Below are positions 12,441 to 25,259 of a DNA stretch of 64,000 bases, piece after piece. The first letter of the stretch is position 1, and every line of letters begins with the position of its first letter. The notes under the pieces are model-generated. The model saw only the letters and a list, made by a program, of their open reading frames with translations. It had not been told where the DNA came from and made no database searches. The translations under genes were made by a program, and so were the position numbers. Source of the stretch: Channa striata (lineage: Eukaryota; Chordata; Actinopteri; Anabantiformes; Channidae); NCBI GenBank assembly GCA_033026295.1, contig CM065171.1:1364001-1428000 (forward strand), in the 5' to 3' direction.

Positions 12441-13470
12441 CTAGTCCTTAGATTTAGATAAAATGTTGCATAACCTGATCTCAGCTAATAAAACATATTT
12501 TCACATACTGAAGACAAGACTGGAGGCAGAAAGACCCGCAAACAAGCATCGGCTGAAGGCAGCTGCATTAAAGGCCTGGAAATGTGTCTCAGGTTAGAAA
12601 ACGCAGGACCAGGATTTTAGGCAGTCATTGACTTCACCTAAGTATTTAAAATAAACTTTACATTTTTAGTCATGTTTCCAGTTTCTGGAACAGTTACAAA
12701 TATGTCTGTGAATTAATGATTTTAACTTTAGTTTCAGTTACAGTCTGGATTTACTCCATCTTACATCTCACAGTGATCCATCAAGAGGTTCTCAGGTGTC
12801 ATTAGTTCAGTTTTATAACACTGTCATGATCTAAATATAATACTAATCAAGCTTGGAAAAAAGTGGCGTTTTATCGACATGAAAACGTGCACTGCCTGTA
12901 TAACACAGTTGCATTTTGGGTAATTGTGTTAATGACCAGGCTTTGGTTTGGTGAATGCAGAAGCATAAGAATAAGATCTAAACACTGACACGTAATGTTG
13001 ATTTCAGGACACGACATGTAAACACTGGATATTTTAACTCGTGTCCTGGAGTTGAATCCATTGCGGCTCCATTACCCTCAGCTACTTGACATTATTTGTG
13101 CATGTTTTAAATATAATTTACAGCGATGAGCAACAAAAGCGAAGTAAAGCAAAACCACTTTTCCTGTGAGGCAAGCTGTCTCCGCTTTTGTAGTCTGACA
13201 TTTCACGATGGCAGCCATAGGGTCTAAGCTTCTTACAAGTCAAGCATTAAGATCTTACTGGAAGATTCTGTGCACATTGAAATGTCCCACTGTAAATGTT
13301 TCACTGTGAGCTGCTGCTACATGATGTAGCTGTGATTTATATGATGATAGATGTTAAAATATGTTATGTTGGAAATGGATCTTTTGACAGTTCCACCTCT
13401 TCCTCTTTGCTGTTAGTATAGACACAGTGATTACACACTGCAGCTGAGTCATGATTTTTGTAGATTTCTC

Positions 13471-13762
13471 TGGAGCCTCAACTGCTGCTAGGTGAGAGGC
13501 GGGGTCCACCCTGGATAGCTGTCCAATATATCTCAGCATGAGCACTGAGACATCCACTGACAGACAACCATTCACACACATTCACACCTACAGGCATTTT
13601 TCCACCAGTTAACCTAACATGCATGTCTTTGGACTGCAGGAAACTGGAGTACCTGCACGAAACCCCCACCAGCACACGGAAAACCAACTCCACAAAGAAA
13701 GGCCTGGAACTCGAACTGGGGACCTTCTAGCCGTGAGGCAGCAATGCCAAGTACTCTGCCAA
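13471..13762 (-). mobile_element. tRNA-derived fish SINE, nearly full length
   Basis: Reading the plus strand left to right gives the reverse complement of the family: a GAGAGGCGGGGTCCACCCTG tail region, ACAGACAACCATTCACACAC, AACCTAACATGCATGTCTTT, AAACTGGAGTACCTG, AACTCGAACTGGGGACCTTC (antisense B box) and an AAGTACTCTGCC end (antisense A box region). The tRNA-like head is therefore at the right and transcription would be leftward. Diverged but complete in outline. The minus-strand open frames here are only translations of the SINE. Confidence 0.8.
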
Positions 13763-15364
13763 TTTAATACGAAATGTTGGTAGAAATGCATTTGTCAGAT
13801 TAATGTCAAATTAAAGAAAAGTCAACCACAAACTCCCAAGAGGTAAACTAAGCGTGTCTGTTATGTACAGTTCATGGTGTAGGCCGGAATGTAAAAAAAA
13901 CTGTCAAATGTGATGTGGTATTTCCACTGACATAGGGTATGAAATGTGGTCAAACTGACAGCGATAACAAGTGAAAAACAACAAGCTGTCCAAAACCCAT
14001 CAATTTGTGTTTTCCACTTCAACAAAGCTGATGGAAATGCACCAACATTCACCTGACAGCTGGACGAGAACTCCAAGTGGCTCATAATGTGTTTCTACTG
14101 CACTGCCACTTTCTCCTACATCACTTATGTGCCAAAGAGTATATATAAATAATTGTTTTAGAAATGCCTCTGTCAAGTGTGATCCCTGCACTCCTCCTCC
14201 TGTCGTGCACTCACGAATGGCCTCCTTTCAAGCCGCCAGCCAGGAAATGGAAATGGTCCACAATTAATCCCGCTCTGTGTAGAGTAAAACAAAGCTCATC
14301 TAAATATAGAAACTCCATGGCACTGCAGGGACCAGTTTCCATGTTTCCACTCATCTTACAGCACCTTTTACCGACGGCCCATTTCTACGTATGAGGCCAC
14401 ATTATCATCTGCAAAACAAAGCAGTAATGTGCATTAGCTGAAGAGGGAAGCGTAGTATAAACCTCAGTCTGTCCATAACCAAACTTTGTTTGTGCCTGTA
14501 GCTGTGTAATATCCAAAAATATGTTCACTTCTAAAACAACTGTATTTTTACAAAAAAAAACCTTTGATAGTGGTACTGATACTGATTCCTATTTCTGAAT
14601 GATAATTTTTTTTCAACCAATTTCATAAAATCCATGAAAAAAAGAAAATGACATTCTGCTGCAAATATTCATTTGATTAATTTTTCAAGTCCTTTGCACT
14701 TTTCCACTGAAAGCACTATACTACTATACGCCTGTTGGATGACTCTGGTTTAGTTTTACTGTAGCTTGGTGTACCTATTAAAGTGAAGATTATTCATTTC
14801 TACAACAGCAAGTCACATACAGCTCTTGTGTAAGCCCCTTCCAGAGCCTTTTTTTAATACTTAATAGAACTGAAGCTATTTCAATACCCAGCCCCAGACA
14901 AACATATAGTATATGCATGGCCAGCAATATTTTTGTTATTTTATATGAAAGACTTGCTGGCTAGACCTGGATGTTTGCTCAGGGTTTTGAATAAATGTAT
15001 TTCATTTTGCATCAGAATTTTCTGATTTGAAAAATAAAATTCGCTAAAATTTGTAGACAAATAATGTGCAGTAATAAAGTTATTTCCCATGGCAAAGTTA
15101 TGACACTAAGCTGTGCCTGTAGATGATCCTCCTCAGATTATCCTGCTTCTCTGGTCTAAAAGACTGTACTTCATAGCATTTCCTGTCCCTAAATCTAAAA
15201 CGAACATGCTTATCATTGGCCAATGACCAATGATAAGTTCGACAGCCGAGAATCTGAGTGCATTAAATTTTACCATCTCATTTCATCCGCGTATTAGATA
15301 AACCCCTTTGGCCTACATAGTACCTTAAATATGGTTTTATGTAACTCCAATTTCTGCCGTTCTT

Positions 15365-15690
15365 TTATACAGAATCGATGATTGTAACATTTTGTTTAAC
15401 GGCCGTTTCTTGCTCCTACACTCTGATCTCCTCAAAACTAATATTCCATCCTGTGTTCTCGGCTATCAGTATACCAGCCTCCTGTCTGCAGAGTTTAGAA
15501 GAAGTCAGCTGGATTGCAGGACTAGGAATAACCTCTCTGCTGTCTTCACACAGTCAGACTCTGCAGAGGCTTTTAAATCCAAACCTAAAACTCATCACCA
15601 TACTTTTCTTTGAGTCTTTTCACTGTAACTTTAAAAACTATTCTTTAAGTGGGTCAGTCTGAATTTCATTGAATATATTAAGCCTAAAAC
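15365..15690 (+). mobile_element. Possible decayed LINE 3' end
   Basis: One plus frame gives RIDDCNILFNGRFLLLHSDL, later CRTRNNLSAV and DSAEAFKSKPKTHHHTF. These resemble the LDYCNSL and DSAEAFKSKLKTHLFT motifs at the C-terminus of fish LINE ORF2 proteins. The similarity is limited and the two halves are not contiguous in known families. Confidence 0.35.
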
Positions 15691-16369
15691 GTGCGGCCTA
15701 GAGAGTCAGTGGGTCCAGGGGATGCAGGGGATGCAGACTTCTGCAGGGTCAAATCCCTGCAGCCGTCATATAACATGTACGATAACCACAAATCTTTTAT
15801 GAACAATGCAGTGTGTGTGGTGGTGCTGATGAGCTCACTGGAAACTTCCTGAAAATCACTACATCTCTCTAACCCACTGTTTTTTTTCTCTGGAGCACAT
15901 GGATATCCCAGTTTTCTGCCTGTCCCTTCCTAGTTCTCAGTTCCTCCCTATTCTTTCTTCTCCTTGCCCCCCCCCTGCTGAGCACTCCGCTGTCCTGGGA
16001 CCTCCCCCCGTCCCTCAGCTGTCTATGCATCATTTCAGTTGATTTGGATCTGGATCTTCGTCCTCTTGGAGATTCAGCCTCACTTCCTGTCTCTCTCTCC
16101 CTTGTGTGCATGTTGTCCTTGACTCCTTCTTCCTGTTTCTTATTTTTATTGCTTGTTTGTGTGTGTTTATAGTGTATCTTTAATTTTGGCATCGTTTTTG
16201 TCCGTACTGTTGGATTATTCTGGACATGACATCTATTGCATATGACATTTCTTCCAATTGCTTTTCCTTTTAAAAGTTTATTTTCTTTATTTGAAACAAA
16301 GGTCTGGCAGGTATGATGCACATTCTAAAACTGCTTCGGGCAAAGCTGTAATTTGTGAATAAAAACAAT

Positions 16370-16403
16370 ATATATATAGAGCGAGAGAGAGAGAGAGGGA
16401 GAG
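16370..16403. repeat. TA / (GA)n simple repeat
   Basis: A short TATATATA run followed by an imperfect GAGAGA run, 81 bases from the end of the 16484-16720 exon. Confidence 0.85.
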
Positions 16404-16483
16404 GTAAAAAATATCCTTTCAAATCATTCAGTCAAATAATCACAAAGTGGAGGACTATGCTGAATCGTATCATGACTTCTTAC

Positions 16484-16720
16484 CTGACACACTCCACTGA
16501 TGCACATGTCAAAGGCGTCTGTGCGACACCTCGTCCCATCCAGCACCTTGGGGGCCAGTTCCACAGTGAGACTTCTCCCTTTGGCCTGGCATTTCAGGGC
16601 ACACGGTGCAGATGCATCATAAGGCGCTGGGACCCACTCGTGGGTGACACCCTGGTACTTGATATCATTGTGGGCTGAGCACTGCTGGGCCCGGAAATCA
16701 CCCGACTCTGCAGGGCAGTC
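16484..16720 (-). CDS. adamtsl3: ADAMTSL3-like exon: cysteine-rich module
   Basis: This exon encodes exactly 79 codons, phase 0 at both ends. It starts DCPAESGDFRAQQCSAHND, contains WVPAPYDASAPCALKCQA and VELAPKVLDGTRC, and ends DMCISGVCQ. This is the hallmark cysteine-rich region of ADAMTSL1 and ADAMTSL3. It follows the first TSP1 repeat and is needed for the disulphide-bonded fold of these secreted matrix proteins. The acceptor is a pyrimidine-rich tract ending CTCTTCAG/GACTGC and the donor is TGTCAG/gtaaga, both strong. The reading frame has no break and all cysteines expected from the recalled family pattern are present, so the exon looks functional. APCALKC and YQG favour ADAMTSL3 over ADAMTSL1, where I recall NPCSLKC. 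It joins in frame to 20030 upstream and to 1476 downstream in the transcript. Confidence 0.95.
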
Positions 16721-19700
16721 CTGAAGAGAGGAAAAACAAGACTAGTTGGTGACATTACAGTAATCCAGTTTACTGTAGTTCTGCTTATGGTCTGCTAACA
16801 TAAAGCTTTTATCTATATTAAATGGTAGAGTTGGGACTTTGTCTGAAATGCAATACAAACTCAAATTTGTGATTTTCCCCACTTTTACAGATTAAATTGT
16901 ACACTGTTGCCCATTGATTGGGAATAATCTTGTTTTCAAACACATTCCTCTCTTTCGGTTAATTCTGGTGTAATCTGCTGACTGGGCAACTTCGTTTTGA
17001 GAACATATACACTTTATTTAACAAATGTAATTTCATCAGAAGAGATAAAAAAATATTTTATTCCAACTTTTTGGGCAGCTGTGTGCTTTGAAGGATGCTT
17101 GCAACACACTCAAAGGCGTGTTTACCGCAGTGTTTCCTTTACTGACACCTTCTAATAGTTTTGCAGATGGAATATTTGCTCATTTTTGTTGGATACAAGA
17201 CTTCATCCTCTTCATGAAGCCCCATATGTTTCAAAAGGTCAAAGATGAAAGATGTGGACTGCAGACCAGTCAATACACGTAGTCTTGAAAGTCTTTTTAA
17301 AATCCCACCAGTCTGCCACGCCATGAGCACGGACCTCAATGTGATCACAGATGCTGACCATTAATTACAGACTGGATGGTCTTTTTCATGTTTGCCACAG
17401 GGAACCTGATGTCCACTTTCCTGAAAGAAGCTGAATACTGGACATTAACCTCGTATGGTTAACTTTATCAGACAAAAACAGATGCAAAACCGTAATCAAA
17501 ATAAAAAATTATTTTGCAGAGTTGATAAATTTACGAACTGAGGGAAACATCAGAGTCCATATTGTTTTCTCCATTCTTGTTTTAAATCTCTTGTGTTCCA
17601 AAGAGTAGGTAAACTGTGAACTGGGGTAGTTGGCAGCCCTGTCGCCATCTGCTGGTATCTTCACTCTGGCTTCCAAATTAGGGCACATATCCTGGATACA
17701 ATTTGTTTTATTAATTTAAAAAATTAATTAGTTCATCCTAAAATATAAAACCAGTCTTATATTTTAAAATATAGATTTTTACAAGAAAAGCAAAAACACT
17801 GCCCTACTGGGCCAGGAGAAACCACTGAGAGCTTACAAAGATAAACAGTCAGATAAATAAAGCTTCAACTGAAACGACAAGTGACAACTGTGAGATTTTA
17901 TTGCTTTTTAGAAAAAGGCCCAACTTTTCTAATAATGTAGTTTGTAATGTGTATGTAGCATATATATATACTCAGAATAACTGGTAACCCTGAATGTGGA
18001 TGGTCAGACCAATTTGTGCAGTCAGAAATTCAATTTGTCTGACAATCATCCAGCGACACACTGAGCGTACGAGCTGGAGATATTTCAAACCAAACCACTG
18101 ACCAGGACAGAGAGAGTAATGCTGCAGAAAAGCCGTTCAAGAACCGGAGGCTTCTGAGGACTGAACGCTCGGGTCAGTAAGAGTGACTTGTTTCTGTGGG
18201 TGACAACTGGAACACATTTAACAACCAATAAATCTGTCTTCTCTTCCCTCAGTGAGAACTTGACACGTCCAATCGGATTTATTGGTTTCACATTTGCCAG
18301 GCTACATGATCTCCACAAACCTTTGTGCAGCGCTCTGAACAGAGTCGTTCGAACAGGCGTAGCCTCCATGGGTGCTTGGGTTTCTGCTTCACTTCTAAAG
18401 TGGTTATTGCCCAACCCTAAATTAGTCTGTGTCTTAAGGCCCATTTTCTGCCAACTACTTGTCTGCAATCCTTCTCTGCAGAGTTCTCATGAAATAATGT
18501 GGCAGCATTTGTTGAAAACCTCATCTATATTAATATAATATTGTTGTCTTTAGCCCTTTTCGCATTTAAACTCCAAAGAATCTGCTGCTGGACATTGTCT
18601 GCGGTTGCCATTTCACACATGTAACACACAGCAGGAGACTGTCTGAGTCAGACGTGTTGTCACGTGCAGAAATTCCACTTTATTGCAGCGAGGAGTGGTG
18701 CCTGGCAAGTGCATGTGGAAGGCACAACACGATAAAAAAAAAAAAAGTTGACTGCGAGAAACACAGAGTTTTGTTTACAGCTCATTAAAGCTAAAACACC
18801 CATTAGTTCTCTCCAAATCCTCAGTCTCCAGATCCCCAGACTTTGTACTAGGGGCTTTTCCGGACACCGTCCAGGCCGTCTGGCTCGGACACTTGCGCTC
18901 TCACATGCAGATCCCCTGGGTATAAGTGTGGAGAAGTTCAAAATGGCAGCTAATATATGAAAGCAGCTTTTGTCAGGATTCTGCCTTGGCCCTGGTACTT
19001 TGGTCTGGTTATGGTTTAAGTGAGTCAGTTCTTTTGGGTCCTGTTCTTTTTATGTAGCTTCACAGATCCAAGATAAAATGAGTAATAGTGGATGTTCTGA
19101 CCCTGGGTAAGGTTATCTGGTTTGGTCGGTGCTTCAAACCCACTTGAGAATTAGGTTAGAAAAGCTGAATTTTACCATCTGAGATAAGTGCACGCTCCAG
19201 AAACCATGATACACACTAAAGAAGAAAGAGACAAACAAGAGAGAGAGGTTTGAAATTGCCAATCTATTGTCAGGACAACAAGCTCAACTCTAACCCGTAG
19301 CTCGGGCACAATTTTGGATTTCAATGCTCCTGCCTGACAAGGCCTGAACTCTACATAAGCCATTTCAAAATCACCTTCATTCCCTGGGTATCGCCATCTT
19401 TGGAGACGTATATGCAGCGTGAAGTCAGCGTGAGTCAGTGGCTCTAAAAACCTGCCCAGTGTTTGTCTGTTTATTGGTGTTGATTTTCTCTCCGCTGACA
19501 CTCTGTCGTCTAGTCTCTGCCTAGTTCAGTGTTCTGACAGTCTACACATCTTATGTAACCAAGAAAAAAAAAAAAGAGTTGTTGAGATCTTTTAGTACTT
19601 GGCTGGAACAGCAGAGCGTGGTGAGTTTTAGTCGTGCTTTATGCTGCCTGGCACTTTGGAAGTGAGCAAACAGAAATAAGCAGTTTTTACTACGGTATTC

Positions 19701-20029
19701 AGCTTCATTTGATCCAAATCGTGGAGATTAAGAAGCTCTAAGCGATCACCTTTCAGCTGAAGAATCAGAACTTTGTAGACTGACATCCAAAAAGTGAAAT
19801 GATGCAATGTATCTCAGCCTTGCAGACAAATAATTGAAAAGGTTCTTGAATCAGGCCTGTCCCGTCCAAATGATGCAATTTGTAAAAGAGCAAATGTAAA
19901 ACATTGCATGAAACTGCATTGTTCTCCTGTTTTCTCAAATTCTAAAAGATGTCAAAGAGGAATTTCCACCGACACTAAAAAGCCTTCTCATACATACATG
20001 ACAGTAGCAGACGTAAAGGTTAGACTCAC
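16721..20029 (-). other. ADAMTSL3-like intron of 3.3 kb
   Basis: This intron lies between the 46-base exon and the cysteine-rich exon. The sequence is AT-rich and largely unique. I recognised no transposon, RNA gene or further exon. Small poly-A runs occur near 18735-18746 and 19562-19574. Confidence 0.8.
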
Positions 20030-20075
20030 CGTGTTGCTGCAGGTTCTGTAGCGGATGTTTTTGCCATCACAGCTT
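20030..20075 (-). CDS. adamtsl3: ADAMTSL3-like 46-base exon: end of first TSP1 repeat
   Basis: This very short exon encodes SCDGKNIRYRTCSNT, the second half of the first thrombospondin type 1 repeat, and completes a codon split with the previous exon (GG plus A, glycine). The acceptor is TATCTTGCAG/AAGC and the donor is AACACG/gtgagt. NIRYRTCSN followed by DCP in the next exon is the conserved ADAMTSL1/ADAMTSL3 arrangement. The phase goes from 2 to 0, exactly what the flanking exons require. Because 46 is not a multiple of three, skipping this exon would shift the frame. ORF length alone would miss it; the call rests on splice sites, homology and phase. Confidence 0.93.
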
Positions 20076-20599
20076 CTGCAAGATAAAATGAAAAATAATT
20101 GGTGCTTTGCCAAACAACAGGTGATACTTACAAACATCTTTATATGAATAAGAATCTTTTCTAACTGTAGTATTGATGTTTCCATTTCACAGTAAAGGGC
20201 CATTATTGAGCTGTCATATAGATTTTGTTGAAGCACGTTACATACTATAATACTTTTAGTTCATATTGCAGTTTTTTCCCCCAGTGTCTAATAATGTTCT
20301 GTATGTTTCTCTCCATCTTGGTTCTTTTTAAGCACAGTATGTTCTCACTCCTCTTAGCCTCTATTTAATGTTTTTCCTATAACATTGTGAACTTTGTAGA
20401 GACCCTGAATTTGTTCTGGATGGGATCAGCAGGTAAGTTCCCAAAATACAACTAGAACATGATCGATGACTACGCTCATGCAACACACGTACGCATTACG
20501 GGTTACGGCACGCTGTACCTGCAGCACACTTCATCCAGCCAGCAGCCACCTCAGCACTTCACTGAGCTCCAGCTGGCAAAGTCCAAAATGTCAAGTAAC

Positions 20600-20604
20600 A
20601 CACG

Positions 20605-20637
<33 letters not shown>
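20600..20637. repeat. (CA)n microsatellite
   Basis: Mostly perfect CA units, with CG interruptions at the left end. Confidence 0.95.
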
Positions 20638-20994
20638 CGTCAGAATGAACCTGAGCCCTCTGTGAAATGTGCCACAGCAGAACGTTCCTTCCCCCGTGAC
20701 AGCACGGACACGCTGTTAAATCCGTTCCACCTTGTTAGCAACAATAACAACACTCAATCTCTTGGTGTGTGTTAACTGCCATACAGCGCACATTTCTGCT
20801 GCCAGCCTAAAATAACATTAGACTAACCTGGTAGCAGCTCATTTGTTCCAGTGTAAAGCAGACCTGCTCTAATCCGCCATTTAGTGCAGATAAAGAGCCT
20901 GGATCCACACTGCCGTCATTCAGCACAGACAACAGCAAGCCACACATCTACACATCATCAGATTGTTGCTTGGTGTGCACTGTTCTGTGCACGT

Positions 20995-23415
20995 ATGCAC
21001 CAACAGTGGGTGGCTGTATTGTACTGACAGTAGTCGACGAACGGGAGGGGTTGTAGACCTGAATGAATGACTTTAAGTAAGCCGGAGCTGTTGAGTTGAC
21101 CACTCTGTGGGCAAGAGACAGAACTTTGAACTTAATCCTAGCAGCTACAGGAAGCCAGTGCAGAGATCTGAAGAAGGGGTGACATGAGTCCTTTTTGGCT
21201 GGTTAAAGATAAGGCATGCTGCTGCATTTTTGATCATCTGCAGGGGTTTGGTTGTGCATGCCGGTAACCCCATCAACAGCGCGTTGCAATAATCTAGACG
21301 AGATATGATCAATGCCTGCACGATGAGTTGAGTCGTTTACTCAGAGAGGTAGGGTCTGATCTTGTTGATGTTGTAGAGGGCAAATCTACACGACCTAGAG
21401 ACTGAGGCGATGTGTTCTGTGAAGCTCAGTTGGTCGTCAGATTTCTGACCGACTTAGCGGGAACAATCACATCGGATCCAATGTTGATGCTGATGTTGTG
21501 CTGCGTCAACGGCTTGGCTGGGAAGACTAGAACCTCAGTCATGGAGAATGTGAGCTGAAGATGTCTTTCTCTCATCCAGGCAGAGATGCGTGTCGAGACA
21601 GTGGAGTCATTTGGCGGAAAGGACAGGAAGAGCTGCGTGTCGTCCGCATAGCAGTGATATGAAAAGCCATGTGATTGGATGATAGAGCCCAGGGAAGAAG
21701 TATGGATGGAAAAAAGAAGAGGACTAAGAACAGAGCCTGGGGTACACCAGTGGAGAGGTTATGAGATTTAGAATCGCGCCCCTGCCAGGATACCTTGTAA
21801 GTTCGTCCAGACAAGTAGGACCGAAACCAGGGTAGAGCTGGTTCAGAGACACCCAAGTCAGAGACTGTATTCATGAGGATCTGGTGGTTTACAGTGTCAA
21901 AGGCTGCCGACAGGTCCAGTAGAATCAAGACAGAAGAATTCCCCGCAGCTTTAGCAGCCCGTAGGGATTCCACAACAGTCAAAAGTGCCGTCTCTGTGGA
22001 GTGACTGCTCTTGAAGCCAGACTGTTTTACATGAGGAGGTTGTTCAGGGAAAGAAAGTCCGAAAGCTGATTGTAGACTGCTCGTTCCAGGGTCTTGGCCA
22101 GAAATGGGAGAAGAGAGACTGGTCTGTAATTCTCCACAAGGAAGGATCAAGAGAAGGCTTCTTCAACAGGGGCGTAATCTGGGCCTGTTTGAACGAGGTG
22201 GGAAAGGTGCCTGTTATGAGAGAAGTGTTGATGATCTGCGTGATGGCTGGTATTAGTGTCGGTGCAGTATCTTGAAGAAGGGTGGAGGGATCGGGTCCAG
22301 AGAGCAAGTGGTTGGGCGATTCGAAAGGAGTAGAGTAGATACGTCGTCCTCTGACAGGGTTGTGAATGTGAAGCGTGGTGCGTCATTCGATGTTGGTAGG
22401 TGGATGTTATCTGGTGGGGAGAACTGGGAGCTGATGGTTGCCACCTTGTTGGTGAAAAAGGAGGCAAAGTCGTCGGCTGTAAGACAAGTGGGTGGCGGAG
22501 GCGGCAGTGGGTAGAGCAATGATTTAAAAGTGGAGAACAACTTTTTGGTGTGGTGTTGCTGAGCTTGTCCTGGTAGTATTCAGTTTTGGCCCTAGTGACA
22601 CTGTGAGAGAAGGAAGCAAGCAAATCCCGGGAGTCCGAAAGAGCCGAAGGGGCCTTGGTTTTGCGCCATTTCCTCTCAGCACCCCTGAGGACAGTACGTT
22701 CCCGAATCTGGTCAGTTAGCCAAGTGTTGGAAGCTGAAGGGCGAGCAGGTCGAGAGGTTGTTGGGCAGAGACTGTCTAGGCACGACGTAAGTGTATTACA
22801 GAGTCTTTCAGTGGCCACGTCCGTATGGAGGGTGGAGAGATCCTGGGGCAAGGGCAGCTTTGCAGAAACCAGTGAAGAGAACCGCTCCGGGTTAAGAGAT
22901 CTGAGGTTACGGCGGAATGTAACCAGTGCGGTAGGATGGTGTGCCGGTGTAGGGATGAAGACAGTGAGCTGGATGAAGAAATGGTCCGACAAATGCAGCG
23001 GAGTGACAGCAATGTTGGCCACAGTGCAGTTCTGGATCAGAATGAGATCTAGGTTGTTGCCAGCTTTGTGGGTCGGGGGAGTTGAGACCAGTCCCAGATC
23101 AAGGTGTTCAGAAGAGCGAGCACGTCAGCTGCGTGGGGTTTGATGAGAGGAGTGTTAACTTCGGGGAATTGGGACAACAGGATATCCAGCTCGTCACAGA
23201 AGTTCCCCAGCTGGCCTGGCGGTCTGTAGATTACAATGACATGGGCTGTAATAGGTGCCGTAATTCTGATGGCATGATATTCCAGCGACGACAGATTGTT
23301 GAAGGGGGCAGTCATGGAGAACTTCCAGGAGTCGGCGACGAGAAGACCAGTCCCACCTCCCCGACCCGATGGACGAGAGGTGTGAGAGAAGGTGAAGCCA
23401 GTGGAGAGTGCAACT
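20995..23415 (-). mobile_element. L2-type LINE, most of ORF2 (endonuclease plus RT), broken
   Basis: Read on the minus strand, the element starts at about 23415. It gives the end of an AP-like endonuclease (IVIYRPPGQLGNFCDELDIL, then LHLSDHFFIQLTV), a linker (SNTWLTDQIRERTVLRGAER; LTADDFASFFTNKVATISSQ), and the RT: LDPIPPPFFK, TPLLKKPSLDPS, a SGFKSSHSTETALL block, LILLDLSAAFDTVNH, SWFRSYLSGRTYKVSWQG-like sequence, STGVPQ. Next come a frameshifted YADDTQL region, CRFALYNINKIRPYLS near 21345, then LDYCNALLMGLP and NAAACLIFNQPKR near the 3' end. About 2.4 kb, so most of ORF2. At least three frameshifts and a damaged catalytic YADD frame make it inactive. The family is inferred from the AFDTVNH, SGF-HSTETALL and STGVPQ motifs; a related Rex1/CR1-like family is possible. 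Confidence 0.88.
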
Positions 23416-25126
23416 AGATAAAAATGCTATGGAACTGCATTATGGCAAACATTGGACAGTTTTAGGAGAAATAACCATCGCATCTCCTGTTCTTTTGGGT
23501 TTATTGAGGGTAAATAAAAAAACTGGTAAAATATCACGGGTTGGTTGGCTACTGTTAAACTCGAACACCGAGCGTCTCCTGCAGACTGATCAGGAGTCCC
23601 ATGGTTGTAGCCAGTCCACAAAACATTAACACCACATTACTGGACTTTTTTATACTAAATTTAGTTTGACTTAACAGGTAGAAGGTAATTCAAAGACATA
23701 ATGAGGCTGGCCGGTAAAAGGAAAAGCTAAAACACAAGGAGAAAAATGCTAAAACATAGGACGAAGTGTGGGTTTGCGTTTCAGAATAGAATTGTACAGA
23801 GAACATTCCCTAAAAGTAAATACGAGGATGGATGGGAAGGTCACGGATTGACCTGATCTGATTTTAAAAGCATCCTGAACGTCTGCGATATTTGATGCTC
23901 CAAACACTCTACAGCCGCCTGAATAAAAAGAAATTATTCTGACTTGTGTTGGTGGCTTTTTGAGTCCAGCTGAAAACTGCAAGGAAATGAGGAACTCTCA
24001 GACTGAGTGCTTTTACTTCTGCCACATTCAACGCTGGCTATAATCCAAAAGGTTAAGGTGCTAATAAACAGGCCTTTAAAGCAGTCACTACGTTTACCAC
24101 AAAAGACAAAGACTGAGAGGAGGAAAAAGCAGACGTGTCCTACACTGGCACAGCACCAGCAGCTTTGAGGCAGCCTCCCGGAGTGTGAGGGGGTTTACTT
24201 AATGAAGTGCTTCAGGCTTATTCACAGTGGGATTACAGGCTACTATGCTTACATCCAGTAAAAACAAGAGATAGAAAATTAATTCGCTTCTGATTGTTTT
24301 AGAACAGAAATATTAATAACTAGAACACAATTAACGCAACAAACACAGGGATACTTGACCTTCTTTTGCCATCATGCATTAGATAGAAATCTACCATTAA
24401 TATTTGTTATCAGCGTATGATAGCTATCTCAGAAGTGCTATCTATTTTCATGTACGCTGCTCAGATTTTGGAGGGAAAGGTTTCATACTCTAATTTATTT
24501 TTTTATCTGTATTTTTACATTTTGACACACACAACAGAATTTTGTATGTGGATGAATGTAAGCCAGTATCAAAGAGACTATGATCTTTTTAAGCATTGTT
24601 TTTATGACTTCCACTTGTTCTGTGATTAATTTTTCTTGATACAGCATAACATCAAAAGTGTAACATTAGAAAACCAGGAAACTGTCTTTTTTCTAAAACC
24701 CTTCCACCACAACACAGAAATGCACAATACACATGCACTCCTAGCTGATTCACAATATATTATATCTATCTAACACAAGTGTATGACTGTCTGCCTGTTT
24801 CTACAGAGCTCTTACCCACCGCGTGTTCTACAGTCGTTATAAATTGAGAATACAGTCAATTTGTCGTTTGCTGAAATTGATGTGTACCATGCATCATGTG
24901 CTTTTTCCCATTAAGGATACTTGTAAATATATATATCATCTACACTTTTGGCTTCCCAAGCACTAGAAAAGCCATAGCAACATAACAAAGATTTAATGTG
25001 TTAAATTTTCTAAATCAGCATCTATCTCAAATTTTGAATCAGATAATAACTTTGTAAAATGTTCTAGCTTCTACAAATAGTATTAAACTGTTTATTAGAC
25101 CTTCTAATAGATTATCCCACCTCTGT

Positions 25127-25213
25127 GGTGGGCTGGTCTCTCAATGAGTAGAGCAGCTGGATGTTTTACATGAATACGTTGTAGAACTGTGTGGGCTCAA
25201 ATCCCAGCCCACC
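25127..25213 (+). mobile_element. tRNA-like SINE head
   Basis: The 87-base segment starts GGTGGGC and ends GCCCACC, which pair as a perfect 7-base acceptor-like stem. Inside are an A-box-like TCTCAATGAGTAGAGCAG and a B-box-like GGGCTCAAATCCC. These are the pol III promoter signatures of tRNA-derived SINEs. I could not fit a normal anticodon arm, so I do not call it a tRNA gene. A decayed body follows to about 25255. Confidence 0.55.
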
Positions 25214-25259
25214 CACCATGTGTGTCCAGTTAAATGCAGAGGACAAATTTTACATATAT

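Larger units (their letters stand above)
1477..16483 (-). other. ADAMTSL3-like intron of about 15 kb
   Basis: This intron joins the CQ-ending exon to the EVGCDR exon. Recognised contents are a (CA)n tract, a Tc1-type relic, three SINE fragments, a LINE RT fragment, a rearranged gypsy pol and small AT/ATT repeats. Stretches 1477-3248, 3293-4199, 4661-5544, 5684-7148, 7257-9790, 9820-10265, 12441-13470 and 13763-15364 show nothing I can name. A pyrimidine-rich tract occupies about 15880-16160 on the plus strand; the 150-codon minus-strand frame across it (15869-16321) is very basic, has no recognisable domain and is probably chance. Confidence 0.8.

Noticed and set aside
15869..16321. 150-codon minus frame, rich in Arg, Lys and Ser, close to the 16484 exon
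   Set aside because: The composition follows a pyrimidine-rich plus strand; no domain, no splice support, and the exon donor at 16484/16483 is strong, so it is not a read-through exon.
17040..17350. Possible MITE-like segment (TATTCCAACTTTTTGGGCAG)
   Set aside because: A faint likeness to a fish DNA-transposon end, but no terminal repeats or target duplication could be found.
22655..23143. 162-codon plus frame
   Set aside because: It is the antisense shadow of the L2-type LINE ORF2.
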